DNA of 64,000 bases. It comes from Salegentibacter sediminis. Its GTDB lineage: Bacteria; Bacteroidota; Bacteroidia; Flavobacteriales; Flavobacteriaceae. Position 1 is the first letter of the stretch; each line of letters starts with the position of its first letter. The notes under the pieces were generated by a model. That model was not told the DNA's origin, searched no databases, and saw only the letters and a list, made by a program, of their open reading frames with translations. Location of the stretch: assembly GCF_002078605.1 (NCBI RefSeq), contig NZ_MSJR01000001.1:806001-870000 (forward strand). The letters are read 5' to 3'. Shown here piece after piece: positions 1-8,015 of the stretch. A program made the position numbers and the translations under genes.

Positions 1-2629
1 TAAATTCCTCCTGCTCCCTAAGTTTATTTTCAGCGAGTTTCTTTTCGGTTACATCTAGTACCAAAGCATTCCAGGTTATGGTGGCATCCTTATTTTTCGT
101 AGGGATTCCAATACCATGATGCCAGGAAATATCCCCTGTCTCTGAAAGTGTTCTCCATATTATACTCAATCGCTCTAATCTTTTTGAAGCTACCTGTAGC
201 GACCGTCTAATATAATTATGATCTCTTGGATGAATGTTTTGAAAAAGGTGTTTTCCATTTCCACTAAATGCTTCTTCCCTCGAAAGATTCCAGATCTTTT
301 CAGCGCCTTTTGAAAGATAAAGTACCTGGGGTGGCAAATTCCCATTAACCCTAAACTGAATAAGTCCCCCGGGGATATTATCCGAAAGCAGTTGAAGCCG
401 CTTATTGGTGGTCTCCAGTTTTGACTGAGCTATCTTTATGGAGGTCACGTCCTGGAAGATGCCCATAACTCTGGACACTTCATAATTAGCATCCAAAATA
501 GGCACTGCGATGATTCTTAAATGCTTTAATTTTCCATCCGGAAGAAAAATATCACCTTCCATGGAAACACTACTTTTATCCTCTAAAAGCTTTTTGATAG
601 CCCTCCGGAACTTTAAAGCAGAAGAATGATGAAATTGACCTATTACTTCCTTCAATTCTAAAGCTGAAGCATTCTTCCTTCTCCCGAATATTCTATACAC
701 CATAGCCGAACATGAAAAAGTTTCTGTAGCTGTTTCAAGTTCCCAATCGCCAACCATTCCCATTTCCTGGGCTCGTCTTAAACGTTCTCCCGTGCTTAAA
801 AGTTCCAGTTCTTTCTTTTTAACCCTATCAATATCCACATGGCTACCCGCCATGAGTAAAACCCGCCCTTTTGAGTCGCGTTTAATAACCTTACCGGAAT
901 TCAGGACCCATTTAAATTCTCCGTTTTTGCATTTCAGTCTCATTTCCTGGTAAAATGAAGTTTGCCTTCCCTGCAATATTGCCTGGACAGACCTTTGAAA
1001 GGCAGGTTGATCTTCGGGATGAATTAAACTTTCGAAAAACTCTTTGGTAGGAGAGATTTCAAATTTTTTATAGCCTAACATTTTAGCCCACTCCTCATTC
1101 ACTTCATTATATCCGGTTTCCAGATTGATATTCCAGGTGCCTAAACCACCTCCTTCAATAGCAGCAAGCATTTTGCCTTTTTCCGTAGAGGTCTCGGTGA
1201 CATCAATAACAGAATAAATAAATCCTTCGAGTTCTTTTGAAAGAAAGGCTTCCGAATTCGAAAGTACACTTCTAAATTCGCCGTTTTTTCTAACAACCTT
1301 GGTTTCCTGATGTATTGATTCGCCCACATTTCCGGAAGCAACCTTTTTCCTAAAGGCCCTGGTTTGATAAGCCTTATCTTCCGGGGGAAGAAGAAGAGAA
1401 AAATGTTGCCCTATTAATTCCTCTTTTGTATATCCATAGATTTTACAGAATCTATTGTTTAGCTTTTGGAAACAGCCGTTATTATCCAGTAAAGCGAATC
1501 CCACCGAATCGGTCTCAAAGATTACTTCAGAAAATCTTTGGTTGTCTTCCAGAGCTTTTTCTTTTTTGTGGAGTTCTGTATTGTTTTTAATTATGGAGAT
1601 TAAAAGATCCTGTGAGGGAACAGGTACCCGTTTGATCTCGAGTTTTTTAGCATCTCCTTTTTTATCAATAACTATCTGGTTCTTATAGTCAACAGGAATT
1701 TTTGGTGGATGAAAACCTGATTCAGGAAACATTTCATTAATATTATGCTTCTTAGGATTAAAATCATCAAAATGGGAATTCCCTTGTTCCGGATGGTCGG
1801 ACTCCAGGCTGAAAAATTCTGAAAATTTTTTATTTGCAATTTTAAGTTCTTTTCCTTTGAGCGTACTTACGGCAAGACCTAGAGGAAGATGTTCTACAAC
1901 AAGTGATAGTAATTCTGTTTTATTCTTTAATTCCTTATCCTTTTCCTCTAATTTATAATGTAATCCAGTAATCAATTCATTGATCTGACTCTTAAGCTCG
2001 CCTTCCACTTTATTTTCAGCCTCTTTTCTGAAGGAAATGATCTCCTCGTTGGTTTTCATCTTCTTTAGCGCATTTTGCAATAGAATTCGGGAGCTTTCAT
2101 AACCGCTGTGAAACGAATAAAAATAAAATAGGAACAGAGTCAGAGAGATAAAAAGCAGGAAGAGTTGCAGTACACTACTTATCCGCTTAAGGTTCATTAA
2201 CTCGTTAGAAGTACTTCGGGAAAATAAACTTAAGTTAGTAAGTAACTCGTCAATATACCCATCTTGAGCTTTAAGAAGCTGTATCCGGGCTTCATGGCCG
2301 CTGTTATTTTCAACTCCCGATTCCATGACAGCAGTAAAGGCGCTGAAATCTCGTTTTACCGCAGCCTTTAGATGAGGGTGTTGCTCCAGGATCTGGTTAA
2401 TATCAGAAACATGATGGTTCCATTGTTCCTGAAGTGTCCCCTGGTAATTTTTATAACCGGAGATATTCAATAATAAAAGATTGACCTTTTCTACGATCTC
2501 ATCTGAGGCAGCTTCTTTTCTGGTTTCCGCGCTTATGGTTGCCAGCAAATAAGCATGCCATCCAAATACTGTGATAAATACCACCACAGAAATTATCAAG
2601 AATTTCTTAAAACCTGAAACGGATTTCAT
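1..2629 (-). CDS. Multi-PAS membrane sensor protein, C-terminus beyond window
   Basis: An open frame runs from ATG at 2629 leftwards off the window edge, about 876 codons without a stop. A transmembrane helix near residues 8-29 and a second near 150-175 bracket a helical extracytoplasmic segment. A charged coiled coil follows, then at least four PAS/PAC-like units. Signs of these are repeated phrases such as ITxWNALVLDVTEKK, FIYSVIDVTE and VMGIFQDVT, which resemble PAC endings. The family usually ends in a histidine kinase, but no kinase domain is inside the window, so kinase activity is inferred. It is divergent from the REC-HEAT-glycosyltransferase operon and could be its signal input. Confidence 0.85.
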   Translation of the reverse strand, partial: MKSVSGFKKFLIISVVVFITVFGWHAYLLATISAETRKEAASDEIVEKVNLLLLNISGYKNYQGTLQEQWNHHVSDINQILEQHPHLKAAVKRDFSAFTAVMESGVENNSGHEARIQLLKAQDGYIDELLTNLSLFSRSTSNELMNLKRISSVLQLFLLFISLTLFLFYFYSFHSGYESSRILLQNALKKMKTNEEIISFRKEAENKVEGELKSQINELITGLHYKLEEKDKELKNKTELLSLVVEHLPLGLAVSTLKGKELKIANKKFSEFFSLESDHPEQGNSHFDDFNPKKHNINEMFPESGFHPPKIPVDYKNQIVIDKKGDAKKLEIKRVPVPSQDLLISIIKNNTELHKKEKALEDNQRFSEVIFETDSVGFALLDNNGCFQKLNNRFCKIYGYTKEELIGQHFSLLLPPEDKAYQTRAFRKKVASGNVGESIHQETKVVRKNGEFRSVLSNSEAFLSKELEGFIYSVIDVTETSTEKGKMLAAIEGGGLGTWNINLETGYNEVNEEWAKMLGYKKFEISPTKEFFESLIHPEDQPAFQRSVQAILQGRQTSFYQEMRLKCKNGEFKWVLNSGKVIKRDSKGRVLLMAGSHVDIDRVKKKELELLSTGERLRRAQEMGMVGDWELETATETFSCSAMVYRIFGRRKNASALELKEVIGQFHHSSALKFRRAIKKLLEDKSSVSMEGDIFLPDGKLKHLRIIAVPILDANYEVSRVMGIFQDVTSIKIAQSKLETTNKRLQLLSDNIPGGLIQFRVNGNLPPQVLYLSKGAEKIWNLSREEAFSGNGKHLFQNIHPRDHNYIRRSLQVASKRLERLSIIWRTLSETGDISWHHGIGIPTKNKDATITWNALVLDVTEKKLAENKLREQEEF

Positions 2630-2816
2630 AGCAATTTTTCCGTATTAGACTAATTACAAATAAATTGAGTCTTGTAATTGAATCCAAACATAGTATAAAG
2701 AAATGTTAAAATAAAGAAAAATATAGAAATTTCTTACAGCTTTATTTCAACACTTATTAAAGCTGGTATTTTATCGGGGTTAATCATCCTTATGTCGCCA
2801 GAAAGGATAGAGGGAT

Positions 2817-3128
2817 TTAAAGGCTTAGAGAATAAACACAGCCTAAAATAGAACAAACTGCAAGTAACCAGGCAAGAAAAATTATTATTGATCTATTAAT
2901 CACAGGTTTGGGTTCAGGTGGTTCGTTCTGTTCCTGTTTTTGGTGGGTTTCAAATCCCATCACCTCTATCACTTTACCATAATCGGTTAAGGAGTATCCC
3001 TCATTGTTTGGTTTAATTAAACCTTCGTCTACCATTTCCTCGATAATTTCAAAATCTTTTTCATCTATACAAAGCGGTTCCTTGCTCGAAATTTTAGTGA
3101 GGACTTCTTCTGCTTCCTTTGTGTGCAT
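2817..3128 (-). CDS. Small winged-helix-like protein with C-terminal membrane anchor
   Basis: 103 residues if started at the ATG at 3128 (MHTKEAEEVL); an upstream in-frame ATG at 3164 would add a hydrophobic 12-residue extension that looks non-coding. The N-terminal part (about residues 8-62) alternates helices with a phrase like LIKPNNEGYSLTDYGKVIE, which recalls the wing of small winged-helix domains. A Pro/Glu-rich linker precedes one transmembrane helix at the C-terminus. I do not recognise the family. It lies between the PAS sensor and the divergent REC operon and may be a membrane-tethered accessory regulator. Confidence 0.6.
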   Translation of the reverse strand: MHTKEAEEVLTKISSKEPLCIDEKDFEIIEEMVDEGLIKPNNEGYSLTDYGKVIEVMGFETHQKQEQNEPPEPKPVINRSIIIFLAWLLAVCSILGCVYSLSL

Positions 3129-3363
3129 ATTGGTTGAGAAACTAACATTATAAAAAAGGAGCAAAGTTCAATCAATATATTATTCTGGTTCTCAGGATTT
3201 CCACGAAACATTGTATAAGGGAATCTCTAAGCGGGATTTTTATTTTAAGTGGATCGCGTAAGGGAAACAACCAAAAATTATTTTAGATGAATTTTTAGCC
3301 AGACTTTTCAGTTTTAAGCAATTATATTAATGTTGATTTGAATTCACACTTAACATAATTTTA

Positions 3364-3371
3364 TACTTTTG
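3364..3371 (+). promoter_or_regulatory. Promoter -7 box of REC-HEAT-GT operon
   Basis: TACTTTTG matches the Bacteroidota -7 consensus TAnnTTTG. A TTG at 3338-3340, 23 bases upstream, could be the -33 box. The first codon of the operon is at 3393. Confidence 0.6.
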
Positions 3372-3392
3372 CCTCCCAAATCCTAAAATCTT

Positions 3393-3740
3393 GTGAAAGG
3401 AAATGTATTGTTAATACAGGAAGATCTTATTGTTCGTCGAATTATCGAGCGAATGTTCCTGGTTAATGAATATAACTGCACAAGCCTGTCTTCTCTGGAA
3501 CAAATCAAACCTGAGGACATAAGTCATCATTATAAATTTGTTATTTCTGATCTGGTTTTCCGTGGTGTGAGTCCCATGGAATATGTGATCCATTTGCAGG
3601 AGGTGCTGAAATACGAAAAAATAATTATTGTAAGTATTCTGGGCCAGGAGAAGATGAAACGGAATGTTTCCCGCCTTACAGAAGTTAATGCTTATTATAA
3701 ATTTCCTGTTGATCTGGAAGATATTGAAGCTCAAATTTAA
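3393..3740 (+). CDS. Stand-alone response-regulator receiver protein
   Basis: 115 residues starting at GTG 3393, consisting of one CheY-like receiver fold with no output domain. The active-site set is visible: acidic pair E10/D11, phospho-acceptor D53 in ISDLVF, S81 after a beta strand (IIIVSIL) and K103-P105 in YYKFPVD. It should therefore be phosphorylatable. It is the first gene of a tight operon with a HEAT-repeat membrane protein (6 bases downstream) and a glycosyltransferase. This suggests it controls polysaccharide synthesis by protein-protein contact rather than by DNA binding. The likely kinase is a PAS-type sensor such as the one at 1-2629. Confidence 0.8.
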   Translation: MKGNVLLIQEDLIVRRIIERMFLVNEYNCTSLSSLEQIKPEDISHHYKFVISDLVFRGVSPMEYVIHLQEVLKYEKIIIVSILGQEKMKRNVSRLTEVNAYYKFPVDLEDIEAQI

Positions 3741-3746
3741 TAAGTG

Positions 3747-4694
3747 ATGGATATTAACACCCTCGAATTTCTAATAAAGCTTTCGCTAATCTTTTTATTG
3801 GTTAATATCCTAATGACTTTTTTCACAGCACAATGGCGCCGTTATAATAACACCAGAAAACGGCAAATTGAAAAGGTATTTGCAGAACAAATAAGTTCCT
3901 TTCTTTATCCTTTACCGGGAGAAACCCCAAACTTTATAAAAGTTCAGCGGGCACTCAGGAATATTGGAATTAAGGAGTCGAAACCGGCCAGTGTTCAATT
4001 TCTAATTCGGTTAATGATAAGGACCCAGCAAGCCCTTGGCGGTTCTAATCATGAGAAACTGCAGGAGCTCTACAGCCAAATTCCCCCTTATAGAGCTTCG
4101 ATTTCAAAAGTTCAAAGAAAAGACTGGTTTCAAAAAGCACGTGGAATAAGAGAGATTTATGAAATGGATCAAAGACAATATTTAAAAGAGATAGCGATTT
4201 ACCGGGACCATAAAAATGTTTATCTCCGACGGGAATCTCAAATAGCCCTTGTTTGTTTTTTAGGTTGGGAAAGTTTGAGGTTTCTTCCCTATCTAAGCCG
4301 AAAAATAAGCCTTTGGCAGCAAATTAAAATCGTGGAAAAACTCCATGATATTTGCAAACAACCCAAAGTTGAATATCTGAGAAAGGCCTATACCACCAAA
4401 AATCCTGATGCTATTGAGCTGATTATTCGTATTATTAAAAAGTTCTACCTAAGTTCCGAAGCCAAATTCGTTTTTGAGCATTTGAAACATGAAAATTATG
4501 AGGTAAGAAAAGCCGCAATTTACTGTTTGTTGAGTCTTGGAGTAAAGCAAACTTTAATTAGAGATCAATTACAGGAAGTGCTTCATGAAATCCCCTCAGA
4601 GATTCAGCAAAGACAAATAATGAAATATCTGGCGAAAAGTAATAAAGAGGTACCTACATCAGCCCCACCGTATAAAGAAGAAGTCGTACTCTAA
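3747..4694 (+). CDS. Membrane-anchored HEAT-repeat protein
   Basis: 315 residues from the ATG at 3747; a GTG at 3744 directly before it is an alternative. One transmembrane helix lies near residues 7-28, followed by a basic cytoplasmic stretch. A long alpha-helical region follows, and its second half has HEAT-like helix pairs, for example ENYEVRKAAIYCLLSLG near residues 250-267. HEAT repeats are scaffolds for protein binding and have no catalytic motif. Its place between a receiver protein and a processive glycosyltransferase suggests an adaptor linking phosphorylation to synthase activity at the inner membrane. The family is seen beside such glycosyltransferases in Bacteroidota; the mechanism is inference. 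Confidence 0.75.
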   Translation: MDINTLEFLIKLSLIFLLVNILMTFFTAQWRRYNNTRKRQIEKVFAEQISSFLYPLPGETPNFIKVQRALRNIGIKESKPASVQFLIRLMIRTQQALGGSNHEKLQELYSQIPPYRASISKVQRKDWFQKARGIREIYEMDQRQYLKEIAIYRDHKNVYLRRESQIALVCFLGWESLRFLPYLSRKISLWQQIKIVEKLHDICKQPKVEYLRKAYTTKNPDAIELIIRIIKKFYLSSEAKFVFEHLKHENYEVRKAAIYCLLSLGVKQTLIRDQLQEVLHEIPSEIQQRQIMKYLAKSNKEVPTSAPPYKEEVVL

Positions 4695-4716
4695 AAAATT
4701 ACTACCCTATTAACCA

Positions 4717-6141
4717 ATGGAAATTCCACTTTTGAAAGACCTGGCAAATTTTAGTTTCCTTATCTACGGGGCTTGTCTTACTTCAATTTATTTCCTGGGT
4801 ATTTTTCTAGCCAACCGCGGTATATTTAGATCTAAGCGTAGAAATGTCTTCTTGCGTTCCAAAGATGTAATAAGTGCCTCCGATTTGCCCCACGTAACCC
4901 TTATAGCCCCGGCTTATAATGAAGGCCCTACAATAATTGACAATGTGCTCTCTTTGCTATTACTTAAATATCCATATTACGATCTCATTGTTGTCAACGA
5001 TGGTAGTAGTGATGATAGCCTGGAAAAACTTATTCATCGTTTTAAACTAGTTCCTACGGAGCCCGAAAGTCTAAAAGGGGTGATACCTACCGCTAAGCTG
5101 AGGAATGTTTATAAAAGTACATTATCCCACTATACTAATCTAACAGTAGTAGATAAAGAAAACGGGGGGCGTTCTGATGCGGTTAATGCAGGAATAAATA
5201 TAGCAAGCTCTGAACTTATTCTGTGTACCGATGCCGATTGTATCATAGAAGAAAATGCGATCATTAAAATGGTGACTCCTTTCCTGGACGAAGAGGGTAA
5301 GGAGATTATAGCCTGTGGCGGAGGAATTGGTGTTGCCAATGGTTCAGTTATAGAAAATGGAGTCCTGAAAAAACTCAAGCTACCCCGAAACCTCCTGGGC
5401 AGAATCCAGGTGGTTGAATATATTAGAGCTTTTTTATTGGGAAGAATGGCCTGGGGCGAGGTAAACGGATTACTATTGGTTTCGGGAGCATTTGGGATGT
5501 ATCCCCGGCAACGACTTATGGAGATTGGCGGATTTGATACCAACACCATAGGAGAAGATTTCGAGCTCTGTGTAAGACTTAGAAGACATATGGAAAACCT
5601 TAAGAAACCATATAAGGTAATTTATCTTCCTTTAACTTTATGTTGGACTGAAGCCCCGGATAACTATTCCATTTTTGTAAAACAAAGGGATCGATGGGCC
5701 AGGGGACTCTGGGAAACCTTAAAAACCCAGGGGAAATTAATTGGAAATCCCAATTACAGAGCTATGGGAATGTTGTTCCTTCCTTATTGGGTGATCTTTG
5801 AATTTGGAGCTCCTTTAATAGAATTCGCAGGCTTATTATATCTTCTGCTATCTGGTTATATGGGTTGGTTAAACTGGGAGATGGCGCTTAACCTATTTCT
5901 GTTTGTGTACTTGTTGGGCTGTCTTTTTTCAACCGCAGCGGTATTTATGTATGTGAACAACTTTAACGAGTATAATAATTTCAGGCACATTTCAGGGCTT
6001 CTTATCGCTGCATATCTGGAGCCCCTGGTTTTTCATCCTGTTTTGGTATTTGCCTCCATAAAAGGTTATTATAAGATGTTGTTCAATATTAAATCCGGTT
6101 GGGGCACTATGACGAGAAAGGGATTTGCACAAAGTTCTTAG
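4717..6141 (+). CDS. Processive family 2 glycosyltransferase, polysaccharide synthase
   Basis: 474 residues. One N-terminal helix (about 12-33) precedes a cytoplasmic GT-A domain (about 57-330) and at least three C-terminal membrane helices (about 350-380, 388-412, 425-450). Catalytic signatures are complete: VNDGSSDD at 93-100, DAD at 172-174 (metal/UDP-sugar), the base motif GED at 279-281 and QxxRW at 323-327. This is the layout of inner-membrane synthases that polymerise and extrude glycans such as poly-N-acetylglucosamine or hyaluronan. No PilZ domain is present, so control is probably through the upstream receiver and HEAT proteins. The sugar substrate cannot be read from the sequence. 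Confidence 0.9.
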   Translation: MEIPLLKDLANFSFLIYGACLTSIYFLGIFLANRGIFRSKRRNVFLRSKDVISASDLPHVTLIAPAYNEGPTIIDNVLSLLLLKYPYYDLIVVNDGSSDDSLEKLIHRFKLVPTEPESLKGVIPTAKLRNVYKSTLSHYTNLTVVDKENGGRSDAVNAGINIASSELILCTDADCIIEENAIIKMVTPFLDEEGKEIIACGGGIGVANGSVIENGVLKKLKLPRNLLGRIQVVEYIRAFLLGRMAWGEVNGLLLVSGAFGMYPRQRLMEIGGFDTNTIGEDFELCVRLRRHMENLKKPYKVIYLPLTLCWTEAPDNYSIFVKQRDRWARGLWETLKTQGKLIGNPNYRAMGMLFLPYWVIFEFGAPLIEFAGLLYLLLSGYMGWLNWEMALNLFLFVYLLGCLFSTAAVFMYVNNFNEYNNFRHISGLLIAAYLEPLVFHPVLVFASIKGYYKMLFNIKSGWGTMTRKGFAQSS

Positions 6142-6202
6142 GAACCTATGACAATTACATCAATACAAACCAAGTTTCAGTATTTCTTAATTACTCATGT
6201 GC

Positions 6203-6226
6203 GAGGGGTGTTTTTCCCCTTTTTAC
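6203..6226 (+). terminator. Weak intrinsic terminator after glycosyltransferase operon
   Basis: AGGGG at 6204-6208 pairs with CCCCT at 6216-6220 and is followed by a short T run. The stem is only 5 bp. The rest of the 6142-6394 gap is AT-rich and shows no convincing gene. Confidence 0.4.
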
Positions 6227-6394
6227 AGAATTATTTTTTAAGATACCTCCAATTGAATATATTTGGATTCTTAAAATTTTAACAAAGAAGCGAAGTTCTA
6301 AAAGAAATTTTCTTTGGAGAATTTCACAAACAACAATGATTTTCGGCCTTTTTTCTTAATCAATAATGATCACGGGATAATTATTTGAAAAAAT

Positions 6395-7555
6395 ATGATT
6401 ATAATTTTACTTATTGCCGGAATCTTTGGCTTTGTACTTTCAACTACTTTATTTTTCAAAAAATCTACTAATACGCTTGCGACCCGCATACTTGGGAGTT
6501 TTTATCTTATTTTATCGGTTTACGCCTTACAGGCTTATATCATAGACGGAGGTTATTTGGAACATTTCACCTGGTTTTTTCTATGGCCATTACTTTTATA
6601 TCATCTGATTTTTATTCCTATTTATTATTATTTCAAAGTATTATTAACCGATCAGTTCACCTGGGATAAGGCTGAACTGATTCTACTTGTTCCATTTTTA
6701 TTAGGTTTAATAGATGTGGGTTACGTTTATCTTCAACCGGAATCTTTTTATAAGAATATTTTAACTGAGGCTATTTCGACTCCTGAAACAAGACTTAATG
6801 TTCAATACTGGCTCCTAAGCCTGGATCAACATCTTCTTATGCGGCATCTGTGGCAATTAGGAGTTTTAATAGTGCTTTTTCCTGAAATTAAATTTTTTAT
6901 TAAAAATGGTGAAGATGAAGAGCTGAAGAATATACTTGATAGATGGGTATTGGTTTTCTGGGGAATATTAATGGTTATGGCTGGTTTGGCTATTATCTAT
7001 GCTTTGGAAAAGATGATGCTGGTAGAGATTTTCGACTCCTTAATTATCATCGGGAAAAATGGTGGGATAATAACCTTTCTATTGTATATAGCTCTTTTCC
7101 TAATCGGAATCATCCCAATTTATTTTCCCAGTATTTTATACGGATATCCGCAAAAGCCAAGACCTGATTCAGGTTTCATCTTACATGAAGGAACTGAAGA
7201 CCTGAAATTTGGTTTGGAGAAAGAGGAAGTACTGGCCAAACTCAAAGGCCTGAAGGAAAACAACTGTCATTTAGATAAAAATTTCAACCTTACTGAATGT
7301 GCCAAAAAGGTGGATATGCCTTCCCATCATATTTCTTATTTCCTCAAGCAATATTTCGGATTAAGTTTTGCCGCATACAAAAACATCTTACGAACAGAAC
7401 ATGCAAAACAATTAATTGAAGAGGGCTACCTGGAAAATAATACTATCGATGCTTTAGCCGAAGAATGTGGGTATGCCAGCCGAACTTCCTTCAGTAAAAC
7501 TTTTAAAAGTCTTATAAACATTAGCCCCAGCGAATATGCCAGTACCTTAAATTAA
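6395..7555 (+). CDS. AraC-family regulator with N-terminal multi-helix membrane domain
   Basis: 386 residues. Residues 1 to about 250 form six or seven hydrophobic helices (first at 1-20, RILGSFYLILSVYAL, FLWPLLLYHLIFIPIYYY and others), an integral membrane sensor region. The C-terminal 110 residues are a double helix-turn-helix of AraC type: a first HTH around LTECAKKVDMPSHHISYFLKQ, and the second with the hallmark CGYASRTSFSKTFKSLINISPSEY near the end. Such 7TM-AraC fusions are frequent in Flavobacteriaceae. It sits directly upstream of the giant adhesin gene and is a plausible activator of it. The ligand is unknown. Confidence 0.85.
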   Translation: MIIILLIAGIFGFVLSTTLFFKKSTNTLATRILGSFYLILSVYALQAYIIDGGYLEHFTWFFLWPLLLYHLIFIPIYYYFKVLLTDQFTWDKAELILLVPFLLGLIDVGYVYLQPESFYKNILTEAISTPETRLNVQYWLLSLDQHLLMRHLWQLGVLIVLFPEIKFFIKNGEDEELKNILDRWVLVFWGILMVMAGLAIIYALEKMMLVEIFDSLIIIGKNGGIITFLLYIALFLIGIIPIYFPSILYGYPQKPRPDSGFILHEGTEDLKFGLEKEEVLAKLKGLKENNCHLDKNFNLTECAKKVDMPSHHISYFLKQYFGLSFAAYKNILRTEHAKQLIEEGYLENNTIDALAEECGYASRTSFSKTFKSLINISPSEYASTLN

Positions 7556-8015
7556 CAGCTCAACAGCTTCCAATTTCTGAATAAAACCCGTGTTCAAATC
7601 AAATTTGGACACCTCATTTCTCTTATTTTAACAGCCTTAACATTTTATTTAGACTTTTTTTGCTTCATAAATAAATAATGCACATTTCAGATTTTGCCCT
7701 TCTGGAATGTACAAAACCAAATCCATAATCTAAATCTTAACCTACTCTCTTATGATGAACTTTTACACTTCTACTATTACCAAAGCAGCATTTAATCTGT
7801 TAGCTTCTTTTCAAAACCAAAACATTTAAAACTGTTTTTAACTATCCCGGACTGACATTAATGCTGGGAATGGTGAACAAAATGAAAACTCAATCAGCAT
7901 CATAAATATCTTACCAGACTAAGATGTATGATTCTTTTCCGTTTTTCTGATTCATCACTTTAGGCCTGACAGATCAAAGCCATTCTATGTTATAACCGAT
8001 ATTCATTCTTAATCT
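7556..8015. promoter_or_regulatory. 460-base regulatory gap before giant adhesin gene
   Basis: No ORF is supported here. An imperfect inverted repeat GTGTTCAAAT (7590-7599), three bases, ATTTGGACAC (7603-7612), with one G-T mismatch, lies 35 bases after the AraC gene and lacks a clear U-tract. It could be an operator or a weak terminator. No clean TAnnTTTG box was found near 8016, so the adhesin promoter is unresolved. Confidence 0.35.

Noticed and set aside
1141-1688. Two ORFs inside the left 2.6 kb, one on each strand
   Set aside because: Both lie within the long open PAS-sensor frame and carry no domain signal.
6099-6359. Plus-strand ORF of 86 codons after the glycosyltransferase
   Set aside because: It overlaps the end of the glycosyltransferase in another frame, has unlikely composition and spans a hairpin. 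No domain was seen.
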